A stretch of 64,000 nucleotides of DNA, taken from contig CM075655.1 of NCBI GenBank assembly GCA_037953625.1, positions 119,357,001 through 119,421,000 on the forward strand, written 5' to 3'. Under the pieces are notes generated by a model. That model ran no database searches. It was not told where the DNA came from and saw only the letters and a program-made list of their open reading frames with translations. The stretch's first letter is position 1, and each line of letters starts with the position of its first letter. The DNA comes from Crotalaria pallida (taxonomy: Eukaryota > Streptophyta > Magnoliopsida > Fabales > Fabaceae). Below are positions 23,876 through 35,965 of the stretch, piece by piece. The position numbers and the translations under genes were made by a program.

Positions 23876-25720
23876 TATCTATTATTCTTCCAATAATATA
23901 ATGTTTCCTACACGCAGAGAAGAAACTTTAGTAAACAAATATATATCTGAATCAAACCTAAATTCCACTGTTTGCATCAAAGTAATCAAACAAACGTAAC
24001 CTCACTGATATTAAAAAAAAAAATAATGCAGTTATAATAATAACTTAAACCATAGATTCTTATCCCAAAAAAAAAAAAAAAAAAAAAAAACCATAGATTA
24101 ACTCTGTCGTTTATGAACATAAACAAGACACTCACTTGGAAGTATTATATGAACAGATGAACAAAGATATATGCTGATGATGATGATGAGTATCCGATCA
24201 ACACATATATTTTCGACATACAAATGAAAAAATCACTTCATCCTAAGCTAGCATATTTTATAAGAAGAAGACATGGTATAGAAGAAAAAGAGGGAAAAAA
24301 AAAAATATGGCAATGATGCAAGTGATGAGATAAATATAGACAAATGCGTGTGCTTTTAGATGAATGAAGTGTTCCAGCAGATTATTTATTATTATTATTA
24401 TCATTATCATCATCATCATCATTATTATTAATGAAGTCCCCTAGACTTGATGCATAATAAGTATTATTTATTATTATATTCTTATCGCTCATAGCAATCA
24501 TAATAAGCTTGTTTTCAGTTTAAAAAAAAAAAGCTAGTTTGTTGAACAATAGAAACGTGACACGCCGATCTTGCTTACTTGATGCTCACTTGAAGTGCAA
24601 GTGGAACACAAAAAACTACTTTACTAGTCTACTACCTTGATGGCTCTAACAGCTTCCTTTATGCAGTAATATGTATGTGCAGATAGAGAAACCTCCCTCG
24701 CTGTGTGTCTTGTTGTCTTTTCTTATTGACACAAGTTGGTGCCAGAGATAAACAAGAAGGGCGCTGGTGGCAATCATTACCCAACCCACGTGATAGGGAA
24801 TATAATAGTAATATGGAAAAAGTCATCATAAAATGATACTAAAACAGTGGTCAATTAATAATTATTGCGTCTTTCACTGATTAACCAGGAGTTGGTTCAA
24901 CTTAATACGGAGTATCTCACTCGATTCTTAAATATTGTATAAGCTCCAAAATTTAAGATTTACAGAGAGAGAGAAAGAGAGATTAGTTTCTTATTGTAAA
25001 ATAAGTACCTCACTGTTTACCCAAAAAAAAATAAGTACCTTACTTAAAACAAAACAAAAATTACCTTAAAAGTCAATCGATTAATTACCTTAATATTTTT
25101 TTTTTAATGTTTACCCTTCTGTTTTTAGGTAAAAGTTAATCGATTAATTTATTAATTATTTCATCTATCAATAAACGACAATGATTTACTATAAAAGTAA
25201 TTTAAAACCAAAAGTTTATTCTCAGTTAATGATGGCATGTAGCCATGTAGGTGTATTGTAAGCATGCACTTGGAATGTCACTTGCATGCATGGCCTAATG
25301 GAACTGTATGTTCAGAAATTCTTAGATATTTATGGATAAATATTAAAGCATAGAATTGTTCAAAATGAGAATTTGTTCAATTCTATATAAATATTGCTCC
25401 CTTTTTTCCAAAAAATTGGTAAAAGGTTATAAAAAATTAAAAATTATTATCTCAAGTCAAAATTAAAATATTAAAAATTAATTAAAAATAAAATTCTTTA
25501 ATTTTTGATTGCATTGATTAATTTTGTAATTAATTGATTCAAAAGACAAAACAATAAATATTTATTTTCTTATTAATTCTATTAAATTTTCAAAAATTAA
25601 TACGAGGGAGTAAAATTTTATAGATGATCGCCTTGGGCATAGTGACGATGTTAACCCTTGCGCAGGTAAAGGACACGGCAACTAGACGACAAAGTGGTCC
25701 TCTCTCTCTCTCTCTTTTTT
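23876..25720. other. Upstream region of PILS; no further gene seen
   Basis: The PILS leader and promoter probably occupy the left part. It contains a 24-base A-run at 24067-24090 and a mixed ATT/ATC repeat at 24383-24432. No coding frame or RNA gene is recognised in the rest. Confidence 0.45.
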
Positions 25721-25915
25721 TTTTTAATCAAATTTCTGAAGTACTATTTAGGCACATTCGAATTCGACTCGGATCGCATATTTGGCTATAACAAGTGAAT
25801 CGTCAAACATGAATTTTCTGCATTCACAAATAATCGAACCCGATCAAGACTTTATTTAAACGAGAATGAGCCGCTTACCGCTCATTTCAACCCATAAGAA
25901 TACAAAGTGATCCTC
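25721..25915 (-). mobile_element. SINE-like retroelement, second copy (minus orientation)
   Basis: A T-run (ctctct then ttttttttttaatcaaat) followed by gaattttctgcattcacaaa and aatcgaacccgatca; on the minus strand the latter gives tgatcgggttcgatt, a good tRNA-like B box. A head like tgagcggtaagcggctcatt lies upstream on that strand. Shares its core with 2015-2180. TSD not resolved. Confidence 0.5.
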
Positions 25916-26019
25916 TTACCGACGGATAAAACCTACACAAATTATTATTTGATTTTTATTTTTTATTTTTATAATTGTGACTTGTGAGGTATAGGCACCA
26001 CATCCAAACAACATTCGTC

Positions 26020-26310
26020 TTACAATATAAGCAATTATGACTACTTTCATATTTATTAAGATTCATAAAAAAAAATATTAGTTAATTATGTTTGATTTTC
26101 TCAAATTTATAAAAAATAGAGGTATTTTAAGAAAATAGTATTGAAAATAAAACAAAAATTGAATGAGAAAACAATTTTTTACGTATATTTTAAGAAAGTA
26201 ACATTGAGAATGAAATAAAATTTCAGAAAATTAATTACTTTAGCTTATATTTTAGACCAAATAAATGTGTTTTTTCACTTTTTTGTTTTTATATTTCAAG
26301 CAAGAGGAAA
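26020..26310. mobile_element. Diverged Stowaway-like MITE, copy D
   Basis: The interior follows copies A and B (ttatttattaagattcat, gaggtattttaagaaaatag, attttagaccaaataaatgt), but both termini have decayed (aatataagcaattatg and atatttcaagcaagagg). Confidence 0.55.
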
Positions 26311-27277
26311 TATATAAAAAGAAAAAAGTCCTCTAGAGTCTAGAATACTCCCATAGTGACAGGTTCCAATTCATTGGTTGATTTTAATATTGTCCAGTGG
26401 TTGATCGACAGGTTCCAATTCATAATAGTTTACTTTTTCAATTATTTCATTTTATCTTTCACTTTGTTAAATTAAGAAACATTGAATAGTCCCTCGCTAT
26501 CTTTATAGTACAGTAGAATGTAATTACTCCGGTGTTTAATATAATTAAAAAAAATATATTTATTTTGATTTTGAATATTAAAAAGATTAAATTGATTTAT
26601 TTATTTTGATTTTGAATATTAAAAAGATTAAATTGATTTTTTTATTTATAATACAAGTATAACTAAAATATTCTTATCAAATAATTATCTCATTTAATTT
26701 TTGTTTTATTTTCAATCCAACTTTCATGAAGTAATTCATTTTTTTTATATTTTTAAAAAATGAATTGCACTCAACTAATTTCTTTAATAAATATAAAGTT
26801 AATTTTTTTTCTTATATAGATAAAAACCAAAGGAAGTATTAAATGACGTGTCATGAAAATTATGTGCTATAAGAAATAATTTGATCAAAACATCATAATT
26901 TTACATTAGTATAATTCCTTAGTTTTATTATAATTATCATTTAAGAATATAATTGATTAACTAAAAAATATATTTAATGTACTTATTTAGTAAATCAATG
27001 CTTAATTTAATTTTTTATTATTTATCTTTTATTAATTATTCATTTTTTTCACTTATTATCTTTCTTATTAATTAAATAAAGGTAAAAAAATTTATAAAAA
27101 AATAGTAATTAAGGTTTTTAGAGTGACAAATCAATAAAAACAAATTTCTTTCTTAAAATAACAATTATTTTTTTTGGTGTCATAAAATAACAATTATTTA
27201 ACAACGGAAATAGTATTTAACGCTCCATTTTCGATAATTGTTTTAATTTATATATATTACCATAAACTACTACAATT
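26311..27277. other. Intergenic, no gene seen
   Basis: Very AT-rich. A direct tandem duplication (ttgattttgaatattaaaaa) occurs at about 26565-26585 and 26606-26626. Confidence 0.5.
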
Positions 27278-27293
27278 AAAACGGATGCAATAA

Positions 27294-27489
27294 ACTCAAG
27301 TAGATTGGTGTAGTGGAGACTGGTTGGGCGCTTAGGGACTTTAGAATCAAAGGTTCGAGTCCCAGTGAGACAACAATTCCTGAGGAGGTTCCACATACCA
27401 TTGAGTCAAAGACTCGCACAGTTCACGAATTCGAAGTGAATTAGCTGGACAAAAAAATGTAAAGCTTAGACACCATCTAATTTAAAAAA
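27294..27489 (+). mobile_element. tRNA-derived SINE with target-site duplication
   Basis: The head has pol III box-like elements (tggtgtagtggagact near the A-box position; aggttcgagtccc as B box), a body, and a 3' A-run. It is flanked by aaaacggatgcaataa (27278-27293) and aaaacggatggaataa (27490-27505), a 15/16 match. These features define a SINE inserted in plus orientation. Confidence 0.85.
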
Positions 27490-27784
27490 AAAACGGATGG
27501 AATAAGATTTAGTGTAAAATGTGAGGTGATAAACCCTTCTGGGTTGAAATTTGGTGACACTTTAACTAACTGAACACATTCTCTCACCTTACTTCACCTT
27601 ATTCCAGTTCCTTTTTTTAATTTAAAAAAAATAAAGAAAAACGGTTTATGATTTTAATTAGTATATGCCACAAAAATAATTTATTAGAAAAAAAACCATA
27701 AAGGATTATAAACCATAAAGTTGAAAAAAAAAATCTTAGACTAAATTATAGGAGGCTTATTTATGTTTATATCCCTTAATTAAA

Positions 27785-28230
27785 ATTCAACGTGTTTTGA
27801 TGTTAGTTCCTAAAAGTTATTTTGATCGGGATTAGTACTTAATTTTCAAATATTTTGGTTTTAGTCTCCTCTATTAGAAAAAATCTGTTATTTACTGATA
27901 GGTTAACAAAACACCACATCAACAACAACGACCTTGGTGTGAGATGGCGCAAAATAGGGGGTATGACAAGAATGATTGAGACCCATGAATACAAAATTTT
28001 GTGAATGAAATCATTTTACGTTCGTGGGCGGGTCAATATTATCTACGCTACATTACTTATGTGGTGTCACTTCACATCACATGGTGTGGTATTCCACCAG
28101 ACACATCAACGGGTAATAGATTTTTCTTAACGGCATGTATCAATAACCCTATTTGAAAATTTAAGAACTAGTCCCGATCAAAATATTTTTTAGGGATTAA
28201 AATCAAAACACATTTGCCTTTTTGCAACCA
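27785..28230. mobile_element. Fold-back repeat
   Basis: The left arm (cgtgttttgatgttagttcc ... ttttgatcgggattagtact ... ttttcaaat) recurs inverted at the right (atttgaaaatttaagaacta, gtcccgatcaaaat ... aaaatcaaaacaca). A non-autonomous DNA element is likely. No coding capacity. Confidence 0.55.
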
Positions 28231-30840
28231 AAACATAAATAATCCTTTACGGGAAAATAAACCACTTTTCTTTGTTTCTTTGTTTAAAAAATAAAAACGA
28301 ACTCCCGCAAGCTTGTGGAGAAGGTGCGCAAAAGTTGGAACTTCATGCAGCAAGGCATATGCTTCCGTAGCATAATCACAGAATAACGAAAAGTAATGAT
28401 ATTATATATGTTCATACAGAATCAATAATTAATTTACAAATCTTCTTAATCGCACATAAAGATATATGTGTTGCAAGATAATACTAATTGATTTGCACGT
28501 AGAGCATATCAATTTTTATATAACAAGGAGAAATTGTTAGCTGATAGCTGATTTTTATTATGATGATATATATTGATACATCCTTTAGCTTTCTCAATCT
28601 CTACTAATCACACTATCACAGTCACAGATAACTGGACCACTACTGGTGGAGCATAGTACTGGCGGAGCATTGTTCTCTGTACTTTGTCATGTACAGTAGT
28701 ACCAAAACCAATAATAATGCACCTTGCCAAAGTCATACATGTGAAAGAAGGCAAAGAATGATAAAAAAATAAATTTAAAAAAAAAAAAAAAGAAAAAGAA
28801 GAAGAAGGCAAAGAATTAATCGCGTCTCAAGTCATAAAAATGTATGGATGCTAGGAGCGAGTCTAGGACGACATGGCATCGAGATGGGTATTATCGGGTG
28901 GAAGTTTAATTGAAATGCTTGCTTGCCCATACTCCACAGGAACACTTAAAAAAGTGAAGTTATATGAAGAAATTAGTTATTTATTAATAATTTGGGATGT
29001 GAAGTAAAATTGAAAGAAACTAGCTTATTGAAGTAAAATTGTTTGACAAAACTAATTGTGAAACTATTTTGATTTCGTTAAATAACTTAAAATAATATAT
29101 ATAATATTTATTTGTTTTTTAATTTAATCTTAACAATTCTATTAGCTTTTTGATCGAGTCAAAAAGCTACGAAATATCAAAAAATACAGAAGCTCGTGTT
29201 ATCAAATAATGCTATAATGATCCAACAACTATTTAATGATTAATATGAATGGATACCCACTACCCAAAATAAACAAGGGTTATATTATTTTGGATTTTGA
29301 TGATTTTGGATTTTATTTCATGGATTTTATTTTTATTTTTTTTGGTATACTTTTCATGGATTTTATTTGTCTTATTATCAATAAATTTTTTTTAAAGATT
29401 TCTAGCACGTTTGGATTGACGGAAAATAATGCCAAAATCATATCGGAGGTTGTAAATTGGGAAAACTACAATTGGTAGTTGCAGACGAAACACGCTTTGC
29501 AACTTCTACCACTAAAGTAAACATATTACCTTAGTATATTAGATATACATTTTTACTTTAGTCAAACTTAACTAAAAATTTTATTAAATTGAATCAATAA
29601 ATACATTTAATGTGTGCATGTTTTTCAAATTTAAATTATGGCATCAATAAAAATCAAAACTAGGATTTTTTTGTTTTCTTCTCTTTAGTTGTACACATCA
29701 ACCTAATAAGCATGTAACCTCCAATTCCATGCCTAAATTACAGTAAAGGTTATTATCCAAATGACAATGTTAAAATTAGAGTCTAGAAGAAAAAATTGAA
29801 TTTGAGAGGAGTCGGTGTAGCTATATGAATTTTGTAGCAACAAGGCTGCTCATAGTTTATAAGTAGCTGAATTCACTAATCATAACATTAAAGTCAAAAT
29901 TTGCTATGATAATTTGTGCAACTTGAAAAAATTATTATCTTTAGCTTCTTAGACAAAGTGTAAACATATGTTGACATGAATCAAAAAAAAATACTAGAAC
30001 AGTAGTGAGGGTAAAACGGGGGCAAGTAGAATGAACGGTCCTAGGATCTACGAGTTGACTAGAAATGAAATGAACGTACTAGAATAGCATAATGTCGGGG
30101 AATACATAAGAGTATCATTTTCAATCCTTTGTCTTTATCCATGCCTAATTGGTGTAAATTGATTCCGGGTTTGACAAGAATTAAGATGATGAGATCCCTG
30201 TTCAAGTGGAACAGTTCAATTTTAAAAAACGGGGGCAAGTGGAAAATTTGAACACCACAGATAGAGGATAGAGAGGCCCCCTCGAATAAATGCCAAAGGC
30301 GATAATAATACATTTGGTTGTATGCAGTGGCATTTGCCTAAACCATAAGCATTAAAAATGTGATGCTGGTTACTGCCCCTTTCTCCATCGCTTTTATGTC
30401 CATAATTGATCGAATCATCATCCAATTTGCAAGTATTATTAACTATTTTAGTCATTAAAAAAAATGATATTTTTACACCTCACTTTGAAGTATAAGTGGT
30501 GTAATAAAGATTAAAAAAAATTTGTGAAAGTTAATACATATAATAAAGAATTTGTTGTTTTTTAAGCAAATAGTTGAGTTCGATCTCTGCTCTTCTGTAT
30601 GTAAGATACTAAAAAGACTCAACAATATCGAAAAGTTTAATCATCCCAATGAATCTCTTGAAAATGAAAAAAAAATATTAATAATATGATGTGGAAAAAA
30701 TTTGAAAAAAAAAAATAGATGAAAGTATGATGTGAGTGCTTTCTAATCATGGAGTGGAGGAGACATATCTGCAAACAAATATTCAGGCATCAATTAACCT
30801 CGGCAACAAACATCCCGCATTCCCGTGCTCCATTATTTTC
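28231..30840. other. Intergenic, no gene seen
   Basis: AT-rich with short tracts. A weakly open minus-strand stretch at 30222-30455 is not recognised. No domain, RNA gene or bounded repeat was found. Confidence 0.45.
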
Positions 30841-30845
30841 TTTTA

Positions 30846-31096
30846 CTCCCTCCGCTTTTAATTACAAGCAATTAAAAACATCGGTCTTAAATATAAAAAA
30901 ATAAATTACTATTTTTTTAATTTTCAATATAATCATTTTTAAAATATCTCAATAGGATATTGTATTTATGATTTTTGTTTCATTTTTTTAAAATAATCTA
31001 TTTTTTTATCATTTCAAAAAAATTAAATACACTCAACTAACTTTTTAATAAGTGTGAAATTAGTTTTTTTTTCCTTGTAATTGAGAGTGGAGAAAG
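30846..31096. mobile_element. Stowaway-like MITE, copy E
   Basis: Ends are ctccctccgcttttaattac and gtaattgagagtggagaaag, flanked by TA (30844-30845 and 31097-31098). It is more diverged than copies A and B. Confidence 0.75.
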
Positions 31097-31179
31097 TATT
31101 TTATTAGTTATTACACATCAACAAACTTTCTAAGTTTCTACCACCAGAAAGTTCTAGTCTTATAATGGCCGCGGGCCCT

Positions 31180-31825
31180 TATCCTTTGTTTGGTTGGGAT
31201 GATCTTGGGGAAAAGATTTTGGGGAGAGAGAAAATAGGGAGAAAATTTCTCTCCGTTTGGTTGAGGAAAGAAAATGAGAGAGGAAAGAAAATGTGGTGGA
31301 TCCCATGAGAAAAAGTTTTCTCTCTTCAATAGAAGAGAGAATGGAAAGAAAACTGAGAATGACACATAAAATTACTCATATGTCTTTCACTTATTTACTT
31401 TATTTTACCTTTTTTTAATTTTTTTATTATAAAAAATAAAGCATTTTTATTTCAATAAAAAAATTGTTTTTTTAATATTTTTGGACTCGAAATTTTTATT
31501 AAACAAAAAATAATTGAAGTGAGTTTTTTTTTATTTTAAATATACATACATGTGAAAAATAAAAAATATATTTATTTATATTTTTTAAAATAAGGGTGTA
31601 GTTGTCTTTTGACAAATTTATTGTTTTCTCTCTTTCTACTTTTCTCTCCAACCAAACGAAAGGGAAGAAAACTTAACTTTTCTCTCTTCCCTATTTCTTC
31701 ACATTTTCTCTCATACCAAACAACCACAAACTTTACTCATTTTCCTCCTATAATCTCTCTTCCCTACTTCTTTCTTCCCTATTTCTCTTTTCTCATTTTC
31801 TCTCGTGCAACCAAAACAAAACATT
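31180..31825. mobile_element. Purine/pyrimidine-rich fold-back element
   Basis: The left arm (tttgtttggttgggatga, gagagagaaaatagggag) faces a pyrimidine-rich right arm (ctctccaaccaaacgaaag, ttccctatttctc, gtgcaaccaaaac). Open frames on each strand are only the arms read as Ser/Phe-rich peptides. Confidence 0.5.
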
Positions 31826-32079
31826 ATTTTCTCTCGTGCATCTTCCCATTTCCCAAATCCTCAGCTCCCTTCAAATTTATGTTTCAGCGTACACTCACAA
31901 AATAATACTACTTTTAGTACAATTTCTTTATCAACAATTTTTACGCATTACTTTTTTATACCTTATTATTACACACTTTTCGTTATGACTCGTCCTGAGG
32001 ACGGGTTTACTTACTAGTTTTGTAAACAGCACGGCTCTGGTAACGAGTGTATGTGATAGGACACTTCTTAAGGTTTTTC

Positions 32080-32110
<31 letters not shown>

Positions 32111-33205
32111 CACAAGTTTTAATTTATTGTTTTTTAAAGAAAAATTTTTCTTATGAACTTTTATTCCAAATTTTTTTTTTAACAAGTATCTTAAATAATA
32201 CTATTTACCCAATGGTATTTTTGTCAAACTTGTTAGTATTTTCCGAATAGCATTTATTTTATTGTGAATTTTTTTTTGTTATTTTAACAAAACCAATCTA
32301 AAATCTTCTTAATCACTTGTGCAAGTGACATGTGTCATTGGATAATCATTTTTTTTTATTAATAATTGGTTTATAAATGACACATGTTATGTTTATGTAG
32401 TTAAGAGGATGATACACTAATTTTGTTATGGTATATCATTTTTTTTATTTTTCATATTTAACCATTATTTTTTCGTCAACAATCATTAATATTACCTCAA
32501 TAACTAATATGCCCACTATTATTAATGATTATAATTATTACCCATGTTTAGTTTATAATTTGTAATAATTATGAATATAATCCCATGTTTTCATTTTGTT
32601 TCCAAATATTTATATGTGAAATAGTTTATAATTTTATTGTTTTCAATATTTCATATATAAAATTTTGAAAATATGAAATGAAATGAAAATGACGAGTCAT
32701 ATTTATAATTAACAAAAAAACAGAAATAAAAACACCGGATCGTAACTATAATTATCAATAGATTTTTAAAATGAAAATAGAAAACGTTTTCGCAAACCAA
32801 ACAAACCCTTAAAAACCAAATACATAAATAAGCTTTTCCAAATAACATGAACAAAAATAACTCAATTTCTTGATAAATATAAACTTCTACGCAATAAACT
32901 TAATGTAAAATCGAAAGGGGTATGGTAGGTTTTAGCTTATAAGCTTTCAACCAGAAAATGCTTTTGCTTGTGCATATCAAAGCCATTGCTCGCTTCCGGA
33001 ATTCCTTGCTAATGTAGTAATGTTGCTTCAGCATTATCTTTGGATCCAACAAATAGCTCAAGCTTCTTAAAAATCCATTTCAATAATAATTATAAAAAAA
33101 AAATTACTCATATGATTTGTTATTTTATTTATTTACTTTAAAATAGTTTTTTTTCTTTCTTACTTTTAAAATAGTCTCAATTTTATTCTTAGGTTAGTTG
33201 TTAAC
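31826..33205. other. Intergenic, no gene seen
   Basis: AT-rich with an (AT)n tract at about 32089-32111 and repeated accaaacaaaccctt-like motifs near 32796. No gene recognised. Confidence 0.45.
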
Positions 33206-33225
33206 ATATTTCGTTCGCATATTCT

Positions 33226-33331
33226 TTTTTTTTTTTGGTTTACATGGGAGGTCTGAGACTAGAACCCATGATCTGGGAAGGGGAAATCCTAAGTGTCTCT
33301 ACAACCACCAACTGGGCTGTCTTACGCGGAC
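33226..33331 (-). mobile_element. Short SINE, minus orientation, with 16-bp TSD
   Basis: The body is 106 bp; on the minus strand it reads agacagcccagttggtggtt (A-box region), gggttctagtctcaga (B box), then a poly-A tail. It is flanked by perfect copies of ttcgttcgcatattct (33210-33225 and 33332-33347). A frame crossing this region is not a gene. Confidence 0.85.
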
Positions 33332-33546
33332 TTCGTTCGCATATTCTATTAAACTAATCAAAACACAAAATATCAGTTTAACGAAATATCCCGTTAAAAT
33401 GTGATATGCTAAAATAACGTTGGTGATCAAATTAGGACAACTAATTGAGTTAAGAGACTAACACGAAACAAAAAGAAAAAAAAATCATTGTAAAACAAAT
33501 AAATAAGTCAAATGAACAAATAAGATCAATTAAGAGGAAAAAAAAA

Positions 33547-33897
33547 GGGTAATTATTTTGTCACCCCAAGATTTATTATTGTCACCCCAATTATTTAAAT
33601 TATACCTATTATACCCTTTAAAAAAATAAGATTTTACACGGGTCGTAAGGGGGGCTTACGACCTTAAAAAAAACAAAGTTTTTGAATGGGTCGTAAGGGG
33701 GTGTCACGACCTGCGGGTCGTAGCACCCCCTTACGACCAATAAAACAATTTATGTTGGACGTAACACTGAGTTACGACTTTTGTAACACTGGGTTACTCT
33801 TTTCTCTGCAGCAGCAGCAACAACCACACCAACTCAAAAATTCCTCGCTCTACTTTCCGCTACACTTCCCAGGTTTGTGCCTTCTCCTTTTATTTCT

Positions 33898-33936
<39 letters not shown>

Positions 33937-34549
33937 ATCTATCAATGAATTGCCTTCAATCATATGATCATAATATTCCAAATGTGCAATTATTTTCTTT
34001 CATGATATTCCAAATGTGCAATATTGGCATGTGCTTCAATCAGTTGTTAGTGTAGAGTGTAGACTGTAGTTTGTTTTTAATTAAGTGTTTATTGTCAAAC
34101 GGTCAATCTGGAATGTGGTTTTTCATAGTATATATCTTCTTGAAGACTGAACTTCAGGTTCTTTAATTATTCTCAACTTTGGTGAAATTTTGCTTTATGT
34201 GTCACATCTATTGTGATCCCCATTGTTCTATATGTATGGCTGGCCTTCACGTTCTTCACGTTCTCAGACTGTTGCCTGAACCAACTGCAGTGGCTTTGTT
34301 ATATGGGCAACAACAAATCGTAACTCAGTATTACGTCCAACATAAATTTTTTTTATTGGTCGTAAGGGGGTGCTACGACCTGCGGGTCGTGACACCCTCT
34401 TACGACCCATTCAAAAACTTTGTTTTTTTAAGGTCGTAAGCCCCCCTTACGACCCGTGTAAAATTCTATTTTTTTTAAAGGGCATAATAGGTATAATTTA
34501 AATAATTGGGGTGGCAATAATAGACTTTGGGGTGGCAAAATAATTACCC
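33547..34549 (+). mobile_element. Pack-MULE-like element with long terminal inverted repeats
   Basis: The element is 1003 bp. Terminal inverted repeats of about 235 bp (33547-33780 and 34316-34549) begin gggtaattattttg(t/c)cacc and appear more than 90% identical by eye. Each arm carries internal palindromic units built on ggtcgtaaggggg. Nine A residues flank each side, compatible with a 9-bp TSD but not provable in an A-run. The 535-bp centre carries host-like sequence: a CAG-rich leader-like piece ending tacacttcccag, a (CTTT)n tract, and an HSP70-8-like exon piece. Confidence 0.75.
34236..34315 (+). pseudogene. Captured HSP70-8-like gene fragment
   Basis: The frame MAGLHVL followed by HVLRLLPEPTAVALLYGQQQ matches the MAGLHVLRLMPEPTA-type motif of the atypical plant HSP70-8 clade, in the nucleotide-binding domain, with a small duplication of HVL. 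Only about 27 residues are present; the frame then runs into the terminal repeat. It cannot make a chaperone and marks gene capture by the element. Confidence 0.75.
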
Positions 34550-34973
34550 AAAAAAAAAACTAATCCAACACTGCAATTTTTTCTCCGATTGGGCCATCAC
34601 AAAAATTTGGCACCTGGATCTTCTTTTTTGACCCTTCAATACTCAATAGTACTTAAGGCCCACATATTAATTTTCATCCTAAAATAACCTTTTGTATGTA
34701 TTTTTTTTTTTATTATTATGCATAGTACACTAGTTTTAAAATGTTAACTTACGCTGATCTCTTTGAGTAATAATATTTTTTTTTCTCGGTACGCTTAGTG
34801 TGTGTAATTTTCAATATACGCTATCCGACAACAAGGAATAATTAAAAGAATATTTTTGCCCAATATGTTGATCCCAAAATAAATGTGTAATTTTTGCATA
34901 TACGCCAGAGGGTAATGTACGTCGAGTTTATTAAAAAAAAGTAACATATACTCTGTTTTGTTTGTTGCACATA

Positions 34974-35230
34974 GGGGTGGAATTGTGGAAATAGGCTAAG
35001 CCAGATCAAACCGGTTGATAAATAAGCTTGATATAATTAAGTATATGGTAAAAATATATAGGCCGACTAATTAGACTTTGTAGGTCTTTAAGAAAGTTCA
35101 AGAAAGTCTAAACCTAATCTATTTAAGCTAAAATAGTTTTTTAAAAAGTTCAAACCTTATGTGTTTATTAAAAAAATTTGGCATAACCTGGTAATAAGCA
35201 CCTATAGGATGACCTGATTTATTTCCACCC
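34974..35230. mobile_element. Small fold-back element
   Basis: The ends aggggtggaattgtggaaat and gatttatttccaccct are inverted, with aaaccggttgat and related motifs between. No TSD was found. Confidence 0.4.
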
Positions 35231-35926
35231 TCAAACTTGCATGCACAACTCCATTGCATTCATATATTTGACTGACTTGGATTTCAAGAGTTTTGTTTGT
35301 TGTTGTTGAGTTATTAGCGATTTTAGTGTTGGAGATCTATCAACAACTTTTAAGAATCGAAACTGTATCGCTTTTTCATTCCTTCATTTCCACTTATTGG
35401 CTTTCTTTCTCCATTGTTGATCATGTCCAAAAATGCACTCTTTCCCGAACCCTCCTCGTTAATACATCACATTTTTGGAATGATGGTGCTGATGTGTATT
35501 TGCGAATCAGTGGTTTAACGATAGAGAGAAGGTTGTTTATGGGCTCGACGATGGACGATGGCGAACATCGATGGTGTGCATACGGTGATGAGAAGGGTTT
35601 TATCGATTTAAGCTGGTGAGTGGGTTAAATAGGTAAGGGTCATGGCTTTATGTTGTAGGCGATGCTTTCAACGTGAAAATGACATGGGAGCTAGTCTTGA
35701 CTGATCTCTGTGAAGATGGAGAGAAAGACATTATGATATTCAAGAAATTAGCATATTATTTTCTCTCTCAAATTCGTTCAATTCTCCATCACTCAATAAA
35801 AATTCTTGATATATTTTATCCCATAATTGCCCATATGCTAGGGAATAGTGTACTAATAAAAAATTAGTAAATTTCAATATGTAGTTCAAAAATTTGTACA
35901 CTACCACATGAAAAATAATACATTTT

Positions 35927-35930
<4 letters not shown>
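35231..35930. other. Intergenic, unrecognised open stretch
   Basis: The frame at 35293-35619 is open for 108 codons without a domain or splice context I can recognise. It is treated as non-coding. Confidence 0.35.

Positions 35931-35961
<31 letters not shown>
35931..35961 (+). repeat. (AT)n microsatellite
   Basis: About 15 AT units directly left of the fold-back element upstream of the ARID gene. Confidence 0.85.

Positions 35962-35965
<4 letters not shown>

Noticed and set aside
31138..31905. Ser/Phe-rich frames on both strands
   Set aside because: They come from the pyrimidine- and purine-rich arms of a fold-back element.
33686..33967. 93-codon plus-strand frame with poly-Gln
   Set aside because: It runs through a terminal inverted repeat, a CAG-rich leader piece and a (CTTT)n tract; it is not a gene.
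35293..35867. Open frames of 108 and 64 codons
   Set aside because: No family match, no splice context and no conserved motif; composition is that of random AT-rich sequence.
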